Source: Haemonchus contortus
Taxonomy: Eukaryota > Nematoda > Chromadorea > Rhabditida > Trichostrongylidae
DNA length: 64,000 nucleotides
NCBI GenBank assembly: GCA_000469685.2
Contig: LS997565.1
Span: forward strand, 39,680,519 to 39,744,518
Direction of reading: 5' to 3'
The position numbers were made by a program, and so were the translations under genes. The notes under the pieces are model-generated. The model was not told where the DNA came from. It did no database searches and was given only the letters and a program-made list of their open reading frames with translations. Positions within the stretch are counted from its first letter, which is position 1. Each line of letters begins with the position of its first letter. Below, piece by piece: positions 37,895 through 50,383 of the stretch.

Positions 37895-38365
37895 CAGGTT
37901 AGGGTGGAAATTGCTCTAAATAATGGGTTAGACGACAGGGCTATTTCGCAAGAAATTTGGTCCACCCATTGACTCAAACTCGTATTCTCGTCATAGAGTA
38001 GGGTAGCAATTTCTGGAAGATCTCCTGCGGAATATATAAGAGCACAAGGGAGTACCTCAGCTATTGATCCTCTTTCTTCCGGCAACCAGTCACTTTCTGT
38101 TCCCACAAGTCGCGAGCATACCTGAAGCAGCTGCTCGAGAGCTACTGAAATGACACTGGCGCTGCATTGGGTGCCAAGAAATCCGTGGTCCATTCTTTGA
38201 TGTCCTTCTTCAGTACAGTAGTCCTTCGAACTTTAATGGGCATCTCTGCTTGAGAAGTTGGAGGATTGGGAATACTATACTTTGAAAGGATAGATGAAGT
38301 GCAGACTGCCATAACGACGTCCACCCACACATCATAGCTAGCTAGAAGCAGTCCCAGGGGACACC
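37895..38365 (-). pseudogene. Antisense coding-like island A, unidentified
   Basis: On the minus strand a good acceptor (CTCCTTTCTAG) at 38366-38376 opens a frame reading CPLGLLLASYDVWVDVV and later KKDIKEWTTDFLAPNAAP. A second frame overlapping it continues with HGFLGTQCSASVISVALEQL, then WLPEERGSIAEVL, SAGDLPEIATLL and WVDQISCEIAL, ending near 37895. The shift between frames near 38150-38190 suggests a frameshifted pseudogene or a very small intron. The second part resembles the minus-strand frame at 51871-52164. Acidic and leucine patterns weakly recall IST1-type helical proteins, but I would not name it. Confidence 0.4.
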
Positions 38366-38822
38366 CTAGAAAGGAGACAGAATAAATGGCGATTATTCGC
38401 CTTTACTATCACACCCGACTCTGCTACTGACATGCAGCAACTCCAGATAAACTTCGTCTGCCACAGAGGCTCCTTTCATCCAGAACTCAACTCCCCATTG
38501 ATTATTTGCATTTGAAACCTGACAACGGCTTACCTAGATCCATCGAATTCAACTGAGGCCAGCTTCCTTGATTTTTATGGAAATTTCAGTCCAAAGTTCG
38601 ATTCTAGGCCACACTCGTAATAATAGTCCCACTGTATACTACTTTACCTACGCAAGTTGTACACTGAACAATCGTCTCGACTGTTTCAGTCCATTTCAGA
38701 CAGCTTTGAAGCAATATGTCATACGTCTTATTCTCGATTGTTACTTTTTATTCATTTCACTCATTCGTGCTTGATACCCGGTCTCAAAGGGATGCACTGT
38801 GCCTTCCATCTCTTTTAAATTT

Positions 38823-39019
38823 GCTGGTTAGTACCAGAATTGTCTGGGAGGTTAAAAGCACCTACTGGTACATGGGCTGACCTCCACGATTCGTGCATGG
38901 ATAGGCTACATATGCGTTCAAAACGCCCATACGAATCTGAAGGAAGTTGGATGCGGGGGCGCATACTAAACCGGATTAATTTATGTCAAAGGCTTCACCG
39001 TATTATCCCTTTATCCTTT
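38823..39019 (+). mobile_element. tRNA-derived SINE, 5' truncated, with tail
   Basis: The body starts GCTGGTTAGTACCAGAATTG and includes GGAGGTTAAAAGCACCTACT and GATGCGGGGGCGCATACTAA. It ends in the tail TATTATCCCTTTATCCTTT. Confidence 0.85.
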
Positions 39020-39504
39020 CAATCTTGTGTGCCATCACCTGATTAGGCTAGTACCCCTTCGAAATTCAGATTATCTTCTTTTAATATCCCTGCTGTCACG
39101 CAACCTACAAAAAGAGGCTAGCAACGGGCTTATCGTGATCGTCGTATTCTCTGAAGAGCTTCTACCAATTCGAGAACGTTTCAATAATTCCCACTGCAAT
39201 CTCAGTCAGATGCAACCTTCTTCCACATCTTCGCTACTTTCTTATTTTGAACTGAAAAATGATTTCTTGGAGATAATACCTGAGTATCTAGCATAATCTC
39301 GTCAATGTATTCCACCTCAACTTTGAGCTATCAGCTGTTCCTTTGAAGCTGTCTGCAATATGATATGCCAGACATCGAAAGAACCCCAGAAGTTCCTCCA
39401 TAAAATTCCAAATTTGTTAGATGTTGCAATGGAGATAAGTCAATGGTCGATGGACCCGATGTCCCTTGTTAATCGCGATTCTGAAGTCTCACAAGATTGC
39501 CGGG

Positions 39505-39665
39505 TTATGGGCAAAGCTTGGCATTAGACGGAACTCGAACCCGCAATTGTGCTTTCCAGGTACCATACTTCTAATCCCTTGCACTGAAGGTGTCGCAGTG
39601 GTGTTGGCCGGCCTGGCTGCGGTGCCCGGAAAGCACAAGTACGGGCTTGAATCTTCGACTATAAC
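39505..39665. repeat. Second repeat family, with a 35-bp internal inverted repeat
   Basis: The arm AACCCGCAATTGTGCTTTCC (near 39540-39560) pairs with GGAAAGCACAAGTACGGGCT (near 39632-39652). The outer part ACGGAACTCGAACCC is the reverse complement of the B-box-like core seen at 30.87 and 32.56 kb. A similar half arm (TGCCCGAAAGGCACAAGTAC) occurs at about 32169-32190. Confidence 0.55.
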
Positions 39666-41323
39666 CTGCCAATCTTTTGAAGTCAATGACGCGTTTCATG
39701 GGCACTGAATATCGTCTAACCCAACGACCCTATCCATTATCCCACCATTATTATCCCATCCTACCCTACCCACTCCCAGACGGCATACTCAGAGCTTATG
39801 CCTGCTTGAATGTTCAATTCCAAGTACTTCTCTATTCTTTTTTGATGCAATTCCATTCCTGGAATTATGCGGCAATCTCTAGAGTACATCGGATGGCATT
39901 TCATGGGATAATCGCTTATGTGTGGCTTAGTCATTCTTGATGCCTAGAAATCCATTAGTTTCGCTCAGTACCTCCTGCATTCGTGCTTTCTCTTCGATAG
40001 CTGAATTGGCTTTCTTTCTCATCCTTACTATCAAGGTGAATGTAGTGTTCTTGGAAAATTTTAAACCAGCCCACTATCGCAGTATTATTCGAGGAATAGG
40101 AGCAGTCCAGTCGAAGGAGAGGCCGATCCAGGAAAGCGCGTTTTTGGTTCCTAAAAGGACTCCCAATATGTATCACCTGCCGTCTCGTTGATCATAGGCT
40201 TCCTTGAGCAGCCACGACCACCTCCATCCATTCCTATTACCAGTTACTGTAGTCCCACAAGTCCTCGGCACTCGAAGGACAAGATCATAACTTCTGTCTA
40301 GAATTTTGATGAAGGAGCCTGACCTTGAGGTTGACAGCCGTCCTGATGCTCGTTTGATGTCCCGAGGGACACGATGTGTAGTCGGCTCCCTACGATAGAC
40401 ATTATAAACTCTCTTAACGGCGTAATCTTCGACTCTTTGGCGTGAGCGGCAGCGTCCATGACCTTCTCGCCGCCAAAATTTGGCAATCCGGATTCCCTCT
40501 GCACATGCGTGGAACGAGCAAATCCTGAGATTTTCCTCCCAACGTCGAACTAACAGGCAGTGACCACAGGCTCGTTCTCATAAGTGTCCAAATTTTTGAA
40601 CTATAGGGAAGAACAGGAAAGCTTACGGATCGAATCGGGGTGGGGTACGGCAGTTCAGCAGTGAGAACTTCAGCATAAGCAACTTCGATCTTTTTGCTAT
40701 AATCTATCTTTATTTCTATAATCAACGCCAATACGTAGTAGAAACAAATTATGCAAATAAGATGCTCACTTTTAGAAAAGGCTCCGAGAATTGATGTTGA
40801 GGGAATCAGGTCGTTTCGTGCATTTTAAGGGAGTCTGGAGCTCAAAAAATGAAGGTAGATGTTAAGCGCAAGGGTAGTAGATAACTATGAAATGGATGGT
40901 TGAATCAGATCTTGCTACCATCTGACCGAAGATGCGTTGTCTCTATATTTTTCGATGATATTGTGGGATTCTCTGTTGAGAAACCACACAGCAGGTGATG
41001 ACCAGAGCATGTGCTCTGTTGTGATTTTGATCGTTGATACCTTTTCTACTCATGGGACCTTTTCTCTGAATGGGAGAATTCATCTGGCCAATCCTGATTA
41101 TTTTCTCGAATCTCTCCACCTCTTTGATTTGTAGCATTTAAAGACTCGTGCCCTACCGAGGTACCGGTTGGGATTCTTTGAGAAGTAGAATTCTAGATTG
41201 TAGGGTAAATTTAATCCTTCTTCATGCTAATGGCCACTGGGAGCTCTCTTGAATGCAGGTGAAGCGATAAGTTTGATAGTACATTACCTTCCCTTTAAAA
41301 TCACATAGGGGGTGATGGCTATG

Positions 41324-41608
41324 GCTGCTTTCATAGTCCGCCGGCGTGCCGGCGTGCCGGCGAGCGTGCCGGCGGAGGCAGTGCTAGGGGGGAGGAGGGA
41401 GGCAGACAGATAGGCAAACAGTCCACGCCCCTTCGAGGGGTTGAAAACAAACAACCTTCGAAGGGGCGTGGACTGTTTGCCTTACACTGTCTGCCTCCCT
41501 CCTCCCCCCTAGCACTGCCTCCGCCGGCACGCTCGCCGGCACGCCGGCACGCCGGCCGGCCGGCACGCGCGCCGGCGCGCCGGCCGGCCGGCGGACTATG
41601 AAAGCAGC
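41324..41608. mobile_element. GC-rich foldback element with 5-bp target duplication
   Basis: A 285-bp near-perfect hairpin. The left arm is 41324-41443, the loop about 41444-41451 (AAAACAAA), and the right arm 41452-41608. The ends read GCTGCTTTCATAGTCCGCCG and its reverse complement. CTATG flanks both sides (41319-41323 and 41609-41613), a 5-bp target duplication. Each arm has an outer GC-rich block made of GCCGGC units, a purine- or pyrimidine-rich middle (GGGGGGAGGAGGGAGGCAGA), and an inner unique part (CAAACAGTCCACGCCCCTTC). The right arm is about 37 bp longer because its GCCGGC block is expanded. No coding frame. Composition is far above the AT-rich surroundings. Confidence 0.93.
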
Positions 41609-43514
41609 CTATGATGTCTCATGAATATTGCATGATTGGGGTAGTCTTTGAAAAAAAAACTCTGATTTTCGAGGTTTATGGTGAAAAATGCTTGTATGAT
41701 CTTTCGGGAATAATTGCCCCTGGAAGGATGGAAGCATACTCGATCCCTGGGCAGTCATTGAGCCAGGATTCGACAAGTCGTTCTATAGTTAGAGGATGTG
41801 CTCATCCTGCCGCTACGACACCTTCGCCCGATTAATCAAGTGCTACTTTGTATCCAAGGGTAAAGCTCTGATCTTGAATAATTCAAGATTTCTGATTCAG
41901 GACTTTGCTGGGCTAGAGCAATTAATCGAGTGACATCGAGTAAACGAAGCCCTAATGTCCAACTGATAAGGTCTTTGCGGAGTAAGAGTGAAATTGTCGT
42001 ATTGAGAAAAGCATTTCGAATTCCTTGCCTTAGGACTCACAGTTTTATTCGGCATTCCCTTATAACTCATCTAATATTTTCCTTTCTGATGAATCCCCAC
42101 AATGACGGGATACCCGCCTTTCGAAGCCGAGACACAAGGAAGTGGAAAGGCGAGAGGGAAGGATAAAAAGCCAGAGCAAGATGGATTTCCGAGCTCCGCT
42201 GGTAGAACTCGTACAGCCTGTTGAAAGAGCAGGTCCACTGAGACGGATTAGTCCTATAAGTAGTATGACGCTGCTCCATGGCTTCATCCAGGTGTGGACT
42301 ACTCTTTACTGTTTGTCCTATGCTTTCGACACGTACGAGTGTTCTACTGCCTACCTTTTCTATTTTATATGATTAATAACATAAATCCTATATGTTTTCG
42401 TCTTCCCAGAACCCTTCTATTATACTTTCCTTAGTTTCTCCATGGAGAATTCAATATTCATCCCAGAAAAGCGAAAATTCATTGAACTCATGGTTTCCCA
42501 GCGGGTCTTGGTAACGATGCCAAATTCAATTTGCCGTTACTTCTGAAATTATTTATGGGCTCAAAAAACATTGACTAATTGCTCGCTCCCTTGCTACTTG
42601 GAAGCGTAGATGCTTAACCCTCTCTGCTTTTTATTCAAATTTTGAATTCACATTTCAATTTCAAAGTTTCAATTTCAATTTTTGTCTCGGATGAGGATGT
42701 AAAGCCTTGGCCATGATACGTAATGAGCTTCTTCCTAGCTTTGATCCTATTCATTCGCAGGGTTCGCTGTAATCGTGAAATGTCAACACTACTCAATCCA
42801 AGGCATCTTCTGCCATTAGCTTAGTATCGTGGAAATCCTTATAAGAAGTAGAGATAGCCGAGTTGTCGAAGGTATAGGCTCATGGCTGAACTCAGAGAGG
42901 CTGCAAGATCACCCCTGCCGAGGTAAAACCATGCACTGCAGAAATTAAAAGAAGGTTGTCGGTACCGGTACCAGACCCAGATCGGGAACATGGCTGATGT
43001 AGAATCCTCGCCAGCAGGTCAGCAATGGCTATAGTCACAAATGGACTCAGACTCAGTGTTGGCTGAGATATTACAGCTTTATTCGACTAGTTATTCCTCC
43101 TTGTCGCTTTCGGAAGATCGTAAGACTGTAGAGAAGGACTACTTCATTCAATTCTTTCTCCCCAGGTTTCAGAAGGTTGTAGGAACTTATTGATCGTGTT
43201 CAAATCAAATGAAAAACCAAAGCTCTACAAATTAAGGCCTTCTGCTTACAAATGAGTTTTCATTGTTGGTTTCAAATGATTCATTGATTCGCTCTTGCCA
43301 TTATCCAGATGTAGAGTTGTGAGCGCAATTTTAGGACAGTTTACTCCATTTCTTGAAGCTGCTGCATTTTTGATGACTTCGAAGGAATATGACAGCTGTC
43401 TTACTTCAAAGTCTTCGACTTCACTCAATTACCGAACGATTCCATTCCCAAAAGATTTCATGTTGCTCTGGGTATTGCAGCTGTGCCGTATGTTGTGAGC
43501 CAATAATGTTTCAG

Positions 43515-43593
43515 GATTCTGGCTACGCGGAAATGAGTGCAATCAAAGGAAATCCGATGATACTCGGTTCAACACCACAGCTTGACAACTCAG
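43515..43593 (+). CDS. STAC-like gene, candidate exon 3
   Basis: The acceptor AATGTTTCAG and the donor CAG before GTCAGT bound 79 nt reading DSGYAEMSAIKGNPMILG and then STPQLDNS plus one base (G). Entry phase 0 matches the exit of exon 2. The exit phase 1 fits exon 4 if that exon is entered at 51239, giving alanine at the junction. No domain is recognised; composition is like the rest of the linker. It may be optional, because exon 2 could also join exon 4 directly in phase 0 through a different acceptor. Confidence 0.58.
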
Positions 43594-45671
43594 GTCAGTT
43601 CCATTGTCTGCCAATACTCTCTAATCACACGGGGGTCATTCCTTCTTCGAGAAATAGTGAAGACTTCGAAGGTGATGAAGAACCCTGGGAGCAGGAACAT
43701 TACTGTGTTTTGTTAGATCTCAGTCGAAGATCTTATAAGGTTGGCGAATTACGGGCAATCTTCTACGTTGGACGAGACTCGATCCCTGGCGACTGGTACT
43801 TGTGCTATCTGGGCGCTGTGCTCTTTATCCTGTGCACTCACAATCAGACCACGACTGCCCACGCATTTCCAATGGCTTTGAAGCCATAGCATATCAGCGC
43901 TAATAATAATTTGAGACCGAACTCTGCTAATAACTTGTCAATCTCAATTTCTAGGATCACACACATCCATCGAGTTTTTGGGATTACATTTACCATTGCC
44001 TCTTTTGCTCGACAAAGGCTTATTGTTAGTTAGTTTTTTAAAGAATACTTATACATTCCTAGTCGTTGAATTGAGGCGAAGCTGTAATCGTATTGACTGA
44101 GCTTCCACAAGACTTGCCACATTAGTGGTTATATCTACTATCACTTTAGAGGTCCTGAAAAGCTGAGAGCTCGATTGACCTGGAAATCAAATTTTGGAGT
44201 GCCCTCAAGTCAATCAAAGCGTCCCATCCCTCGCAGTCTTGCAAAGTGCTATGTACGGAACAGTTTTGAGAGGATAAGAGAACAAATGCTCATTCCAGGA
44301 GGCCGTAGACTCTCAACTTTTCATTCTTTTCCCTATTCATGATGGAAGTCAAGTGTCCCGGCAATAGATCATCGCTTTCCTTGAAAAACTGACTGAACTC
44401 ACAAAATGAGGAAATTCGCCAAATCGCTTGAATGATCGATTTGTTTTTCTCGATGATGTAATGGATGAGCTGAGTAGCGAACTGGTCTGAAAACTTATAG
44501 CGCTGAGGAGCAGGTCCTTCACCCCATCCCCCCTCCTCCTTCGGAAAGTCACCTTCTACCCCTATAAATGTTGTCACACGTTGCCTTAGTGATGATTTCG
44601 AAATTCAACTATGTCGAAGACACATCAAACAATTACTTCGAAACCATTCCCGTCACGATTTTTCCAACCTAAAAGTTTGTGGTTTCCAGTTAGGAACCAA
44701 AGTTAACTACCGCTGTTAATTGCACGTGCTACAGCCATGTCGATTAGCAAGGTATTGATAACATTCACTCTCCTATCCACTGTTAAGTTTGCCTTCCACA
44801 AAAAAAAAATGTTCGAGTTGTCCGTCCTTCCCAGCGGTCAGAAGTAGATTTGAAACTTTTATAGGTCTCAACGTGAAGACCAGCGAATGCCTCTTACAAT
44901 GTCTTTCTTACTAGTAAGACTTCTTCTGCGTGCGTGCCGCATGCTTCCATAAAAAAGTAGAACTGTTTCCCAAAGCTTTCAAAGACATTTAGACTATAGA
45001 AAATACCTACTCCTTCGTTACCATTCAGTGTAAGCGGGGGTTGATCAACGGGGGAAGGCCTCGTTCTTACCCTATTCTTTCTACTATTGAGATTTCTCAT
45101 ACCGCTTAGGTTTAATGATTCATATTCGAATGAACTGGGCAAAAAATCATCATCCTTCTAGGATGCACGGCTCACTGGACCCTCTTTAGGATAGGAAGGA
45201 CATGTGGAGGATGAAACAAGTCCCGACCACATTGATCACCCTTTTTCTACACGAGTCCTTCGTTCACATTAGTATGAAAGTATTCGTAGAAGATGAGCCT
45301 GGTCTGAACCTCAGAAGTACATCGCGTGACTTTTCCGACCAGTTTCCTCCAAGCACCAAGCCATTCACCAGAAACCAGTGTATGCAAATAATTTAGTACA
45401 TCGTTAAGCATACTATGAATTATCTACGTAAAGATTATAAACCCTTCCAGCAAATCCGACGGTATGTTCGATACTTATTCTAGAATAATCCATAACTTAC
45501 AAGGGAATCCATCAGGGTAATATCATGGAGAAGGACAGGTCCGCTGCTATAGTCGGACGATGGCGACGAAGGTAGCGAACGAGGCGAATAATAAATTTAA
45601 ATTCCTCGTCGATCGAATAGAGTTCTCTGTTTACAATGAAGTAAATAAAAAATTGCCCAAAGACACAGCTC

Positions 45672-46032
45672 GGACGAGTTTCACCGGCATTGTAGAGGTT
45701 GCACCGATCACGAGAGAACCCATGTAGGAAGTTCAAACAACTTGTCATGACTCATGGCGACAGTTTAAGACAGTTCTGTACAGTGCTGGCTTGATGTAGT
45801 CAGCTCTTTGTGCAATTGCAATAACTGGAATCTTGTCCGAATAACCCTTCGATGTTATTTCCGTCATGGCAATCTCGTCCAATCTCTACTTTCCCTACTT
45901 TTAAGGAGCCATATTTCTCTCTAAATCGGCGAATTCTCTCGCTTTTTTCACTACCGATGAACTATCCTCATTGTATACTTCCGCTTTCCGAATAAAAACG
46001 GGTACCTCAAAAGTATCATGAACTGTGCCTTC
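45672..46032 (-). mobile_element. Penelope-like element fragment, copy 1 (tentative)
   Basis: It shares about 360 bp with 62546-62902 in the same orientation, from GGACGAGTTTCACCGGCATT to GTACCTCAAAA and GAACTG.GCCTT. On the minus strand it reads CNLYNAGETRP, reminiscent of the C..C...Y.GET.RP pattern of GIY-YIG endonucleases in Penelope-like retroelements. The first cysteine is lost here (RDRC). Frames are broken. Confidence 0.5.
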
Positions 46033-48827
46033 GATCAACTGTGGAGAGACCTGATAGACCATTACGACAAAGTTTCAAGACCTTTGACCTTTTGACATAA
46101 GTCAATCCAGTCGAAGGGGTGGTTCTACTTCCCCGTCGCCCATTTGACTTCCATTCAGTATCTGAACTTTCAGCCAATTGAACTTTAAATATAAGTTTAT
46201 GGAAAAGACTCTTCGAACCTCAAATTAATAGTATAGCACAAATCCCTACATTTCATGGACTCCACTGACGTAATCAAATTCTGTCTATGGTGCTTCACCC
46301 AAATAGGGTGAGCCAGTATGCAGAGGGGAAGAACGCGCCGAACCGAATTAGGCTCAGCTGTGCCGTTCAGTACAGAATAGCATTGTGGTATTATTGCATA
46401 GAACAAAGCAAAAAACCTTCATCTGTTTGAAACCGCTCTTAGAGGTAAATTACAGAATTTTCGTTTTCTTTTCAAGAAGTTTATTTTTGAATCGACAAAA
46501 CTTAATGATTCCCAATTGGGAGGGCCCTTCACATATTTTTCTGTCCGAAGTTTGAGTGAGCACGCGTGTTAAGTTTGGGCAAGCATCATTCTAATTGGAG
46601 ATCTCTACCAAATGGTTCCAAAAGTGTAAAGAGCTTGATATGAGTTGAAGCGCTACAAGTTCTTCAATTTTTCCTTTGGATGAAATACTTTTTAATCCTT
46701 GTGAATTATCCATACACCCATTCAAATGCGACAACAACCGGAACTCAAGTGAGGACTTGGGCATCGAATTACGTTGGTGACATTTCATCGTTCTTCCTCT
46801 TTGTCCCACTTGTCCATCCTTCTATTCAACAAAATCTGTCAGGATTTGCAGGAAGTAGGATGGCTTCCGATGACAGCCCTGAGTGAAGCGCCTAGGGATT
46901 ATGTTGGAGTTTGCAGAAAATTGATCAAAGCTGTGATATGAAGGCATCCGGGTAGACTGCTCTCTCTTCTGGGAAGTGCATACACATTTCATCCGTCTCG
47001 AAATAAAAATAAAATGCAATATCAATCGCAAAAAATCTTTTTTTCCTTCAGCAAACGTTCTTGCAGAGATTTTTTCTGATTCAAAGTGGATTTTTGGGTT
47101 TACAAAGCAATTGTTCCGTGGAAGAGTCATATATGGAAGTAGAAGGGAGTACTGTCTCCCACACTCTTAGGGATCAAGGACCCATCGGATCTACCACTGA
47201 CGTGATACATAAAATCGCTGAACATCACAATTTTCCAAAACAAAGATATTAAAAGTACGAATGAAAGTGGAGAACGCTCCATGACGTCAGAATGCCATTC
47301 CATGAGCCGTTAGCGTCATCCTCAACACACCCCCAACTCAATGGCCTTTTTTGTTACAAAACAGGGCCGATCACCCAGATGTGAGGCGGCTTTTGGGCTT
47401 TCAACTCTGAATAGTTTCGTCAGAAGGTGACGAAGCTTCAACCAAAAACCTTCGCTTGTACATGAGATTCATTCAATCCACCTCAATGGTATTGCTATGT
47501 ACCTGTTCAATACCTAAAAGGCAACTTGCTGCAAGATGAGTTAAAAGTCCTCTGTCTAGAATAACAATGAGAATGAAATATCATCCATTAACATTCCTTA
47601 CATTCCAAAAAGGCAAGTTTGAGGATCGTCACGAAGAACAAGCCGTTGAAGGCTTTGAGTGACAGAGAAATTTCAGAAGCCTCCAAGAATGAGACATTCC
47701 GAAAAGAAACATTTCCGGCTCTATTTCCGAGACAGTATAGCTTAGAGAAGCGTTTGAGATCTTTTTTAGGGACCATTCTGATTTCCCAAGAGCTTTTCTC
47801 GCGTTGTCGTGAGGTACGCCCTTCTCGGGAACGTCACCACTTTGTATTGTTCGGTCTTTCTTTTAGCGCAGTTCCCTCTCTGTTCTTCAGATGTTCTTCT
47901 AGAACCTTTCAGAAAATGCGAAGACTTTTAGCCAGCACTCTTTGAGACTTCATGATGGCTCTCAATTTCTCTCTTTTATCGCCATTAGAGGTTCTAGAAG
48001 TGTTGATCAATCAATCTCTCAATACTAGTAGGTTTCGACTACTCGCAATTCTCCAGAAATTTCTTTACAGTGGACTGTTTCGAACTGCTACCTGCCGCTA
48101 TGTACAGATTTCTCTGATGCTATCGCTGACATCCTCTCCCTATAGCTCATTCATTACCACACAAGCCATAACTTTTTAGGGTGCTCGGAAAGAGCCTAGA
48201 AATGATTTGTCGAAAGTCCGACATCTGAAATATTTCGGAAGTTTCTCGAAGTAGGAGTATCATCCAGGAACTTTAGTCACTTGGATTGCTATCATTATTA
48301 TTATTAATATCATACCTGGATATCCCATTATATCACCGGCGAGGCTCATCTTCGACCATATTGTCTTCGTCTATCAAGCTTTGAAATGAGGCGTGCACAG
48401 AACCGCTCAAAAGAGGCTTTATGGCAAAACACTTGACAAAAGTCCTGATGGGCTTCAGCACCGGAGTGGTCGGATTCGAACACGTAAAGAAGTGCTGAAT
48501 ATGGATAGAGAATTTTGCCAGTATGGGATAAATAAGCGAGATAGAGGGCCAGATATGTTATACGCGTAGGTGGTGCCTTCATATATAGATACTCCATTGG
48601 AGCTTACAGAAAATCTCGGGATAAATCGGGATATACGATAAATACTCCTCTAACTTAGTACATTCTGCTGATCCTGTGAAGCCGGAGCGGAAAAACAACT
48701 TCCTCCCACTACGCTCCCATCTCAGCTCAGTGTCTGCAAATCCTTTGCTTTTCCTCTTATATCACTTCCACTGAGAGCCTCTACAAACATTCAGAAAAAA
48801 GCCGAAAAAAATTTCTTTTCTACTACT

Positions 48828-49083
48828 CCCATGGTCCGGGAATCAACTCCCAGATAGATTTCCACGCAGAACAACAAAACTTATCGTTCACTCCGAGCAG
48901 TCTGGTGACAATTCCAAGCCCATCTGGAGAACTAAATGCCCATGCCATCGGCTAGTCCTTCCAAGTTACGGCGTTGGCTAAATACGCACTAGAGCCTCTC
49001 TACGGGTCCAAGGGAAGGCAAATGTGTGGGCGCGTTCCAAAACGGAACTCATTAACGTCTAAAACATCACCCTATTACCCTTT
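48828..49083 (+). mobile_element. tRNA-derived SINE, strongly diverged
   Basis: The B-box-like GGTCCGGGAATCAACTCCCA is followed by CATCTGGAGAACTAAATGCC, AAATGTGTGGGCGCGTTCCA and the tail CCTATTACCCTTTAA. The order matches the family, but identity is low. Confidence 0.55.
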
Positions 49084-49567
49084 AATTTTATAATTATCGT
49101 TCGGCCTGAATGACTGGCCAATTCGTGGGAAGTGTGTTGATTTTGCAGTCACTCCGTTCCACCCCCACACTACAACGAACTACTTCGTGCCCCCCTTCAA
49201 AATTGGTCAATTTGGGTGACTCTGAAAGCAAGCTGGAATGCCATTGTGACATTTGAAAGCTTTTAGGAGAGCTTCACTTGTGCGAAGGGCTTTTATGCAG
49301 AGTAAAGTGAGGTATCGTAGCTTATCCCCCACTCCGTTCCAATCTGATTTCCTAGTGGAAGAGACAGCTTGAATAGATAGGGGTTTATAGTTGATCTAGA
49401 GCGCTTTGCCATTCATTACGCCCCCAACGATTAACGACGTCGTTATCGTATATCGTTCTCGTATATTTGCAAAAGACGTCATGTTGGCGATTGCCCATTC
49501 TATTTCCTGTATTAAAAAAATTTTGTTTAGATTATTTTGCAAATCTATTTTATTCATTACAAAACAT

Positions 49568-49841
49568 GGGAGGTGGTGTAGTTGCAAATGGCGCACTAGG
49601 ACGCCCCCCATATTTCGAAGTTCGAATCGTGGATCGACCAGGTTTACCAAAGCTGACCACATTTCCTCCAGGGTCAGCTTAGTGGCACCAGAATCTGGGT
49701 CTGGGAGGATAGAAGCCTTAACTTGTGCATGGGCTGGTCACTAGTAGACCACATACGCAACCAAACCCCTCTACGATTTTGAATGAAGTCGAATGCGGGG
49801 TGCATCCCAATAACGAGATCTATTGAAGCCACGCTTTACTT
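49568..49841 (+). mobile_element. tRNA-derived SINE, near full length
   Basis: The head GGGAGGTGGTGTAGTTGCAA, B-box-like AAGTTCGAATCGTGG, and the body TGGGAGGATAGAAGCC and GAAGTCGAATGCGGGGTGCA are all preserved. Confidence 0.85.
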
Positions 49842-49946
49842 TAGAATCTATGAAAGAGTGTACACGCTGCATACGTGATGGTTTGCTTACTACTATGACC
49901 ACACAGCATATAAATGACTTTATTACATGCCTAGATATCAACAAGA

Positions 49947-50383
49947 TTACTTGAGAATCCCGAGATCTAACATTTTTTGATAAAAGGGTGGCGACCCGAA
50001 ATGTTGGTACATTCTTCTCAGGTCGAACAGCTCCTTACGCCTTGTCAATATACCATAGATAAAGGAGCTGTTTCTGTTGTCAGTGATCTGACGGATGTGA
50101 AGTCGTAGGAGACCTTCTCCCTCTTCTTGCGATAATCCCAAGCCGTTGCAGGATTCGTTGTTCCTGCTAATCGAAGGGTCGACGGATCCCCTTTGCAGCA
50201 TCCTCTACCTTGAGCTTGCTTTTCGCGTCCTACTTGTTCTTCACGCCCATGGCTAGTGGTCGCTTTCCTTGAAATTCGAACTCCTCTGCTTTCCTTTTGA
50301 TTCAATCGTGTGGCCATCTCAATGGTGGAAGGACTGAGGAACAATAGTTCGCCCAAAGACGGCGATGGCAACCCATATGGCAA
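49947..50383 (-). other. Coding-like minus-strand frames, unidentified
   Basis: Two overlapping minus frames read LSQEEGEGLLRLHIRQITDN and then FDLRRMYQHFGSPPFYQKML. The composition (many K, R, E, aromatic residues, few stops) looks like a decayed protein-coding sequence. I cannot assign a family. It may be a retroelement remnant inside intron 3 of the STAC-like gene. Confidence 0.3.

Larger units (their letters stand above)
36873..43514 (+). other. Intron 2 of the STAC-like gene (6.6 kb)
   Basis: It runs from the GTCAGA donor to the ATGTTTCAG acceptor. It contains a SINE, an antisense coding-like island (37895-38365), an inverted-repeat family member near 39.6 kb and the GC-rich foldback element at 41.3-41.6 kb. 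The 164-residue open frame at 37000-37494 shows no motif and I treat it as chance. Confidence 0.55.

Noticed and set aside
41324..41608. A microRNA precursor or a CpG-island promoter
   Set aside because: The hairpin is far longer than a microRNA precursor and has a target-site duplication. The GC richness comes from GCCGGC repeats in the arms, not from a promoter-like region.
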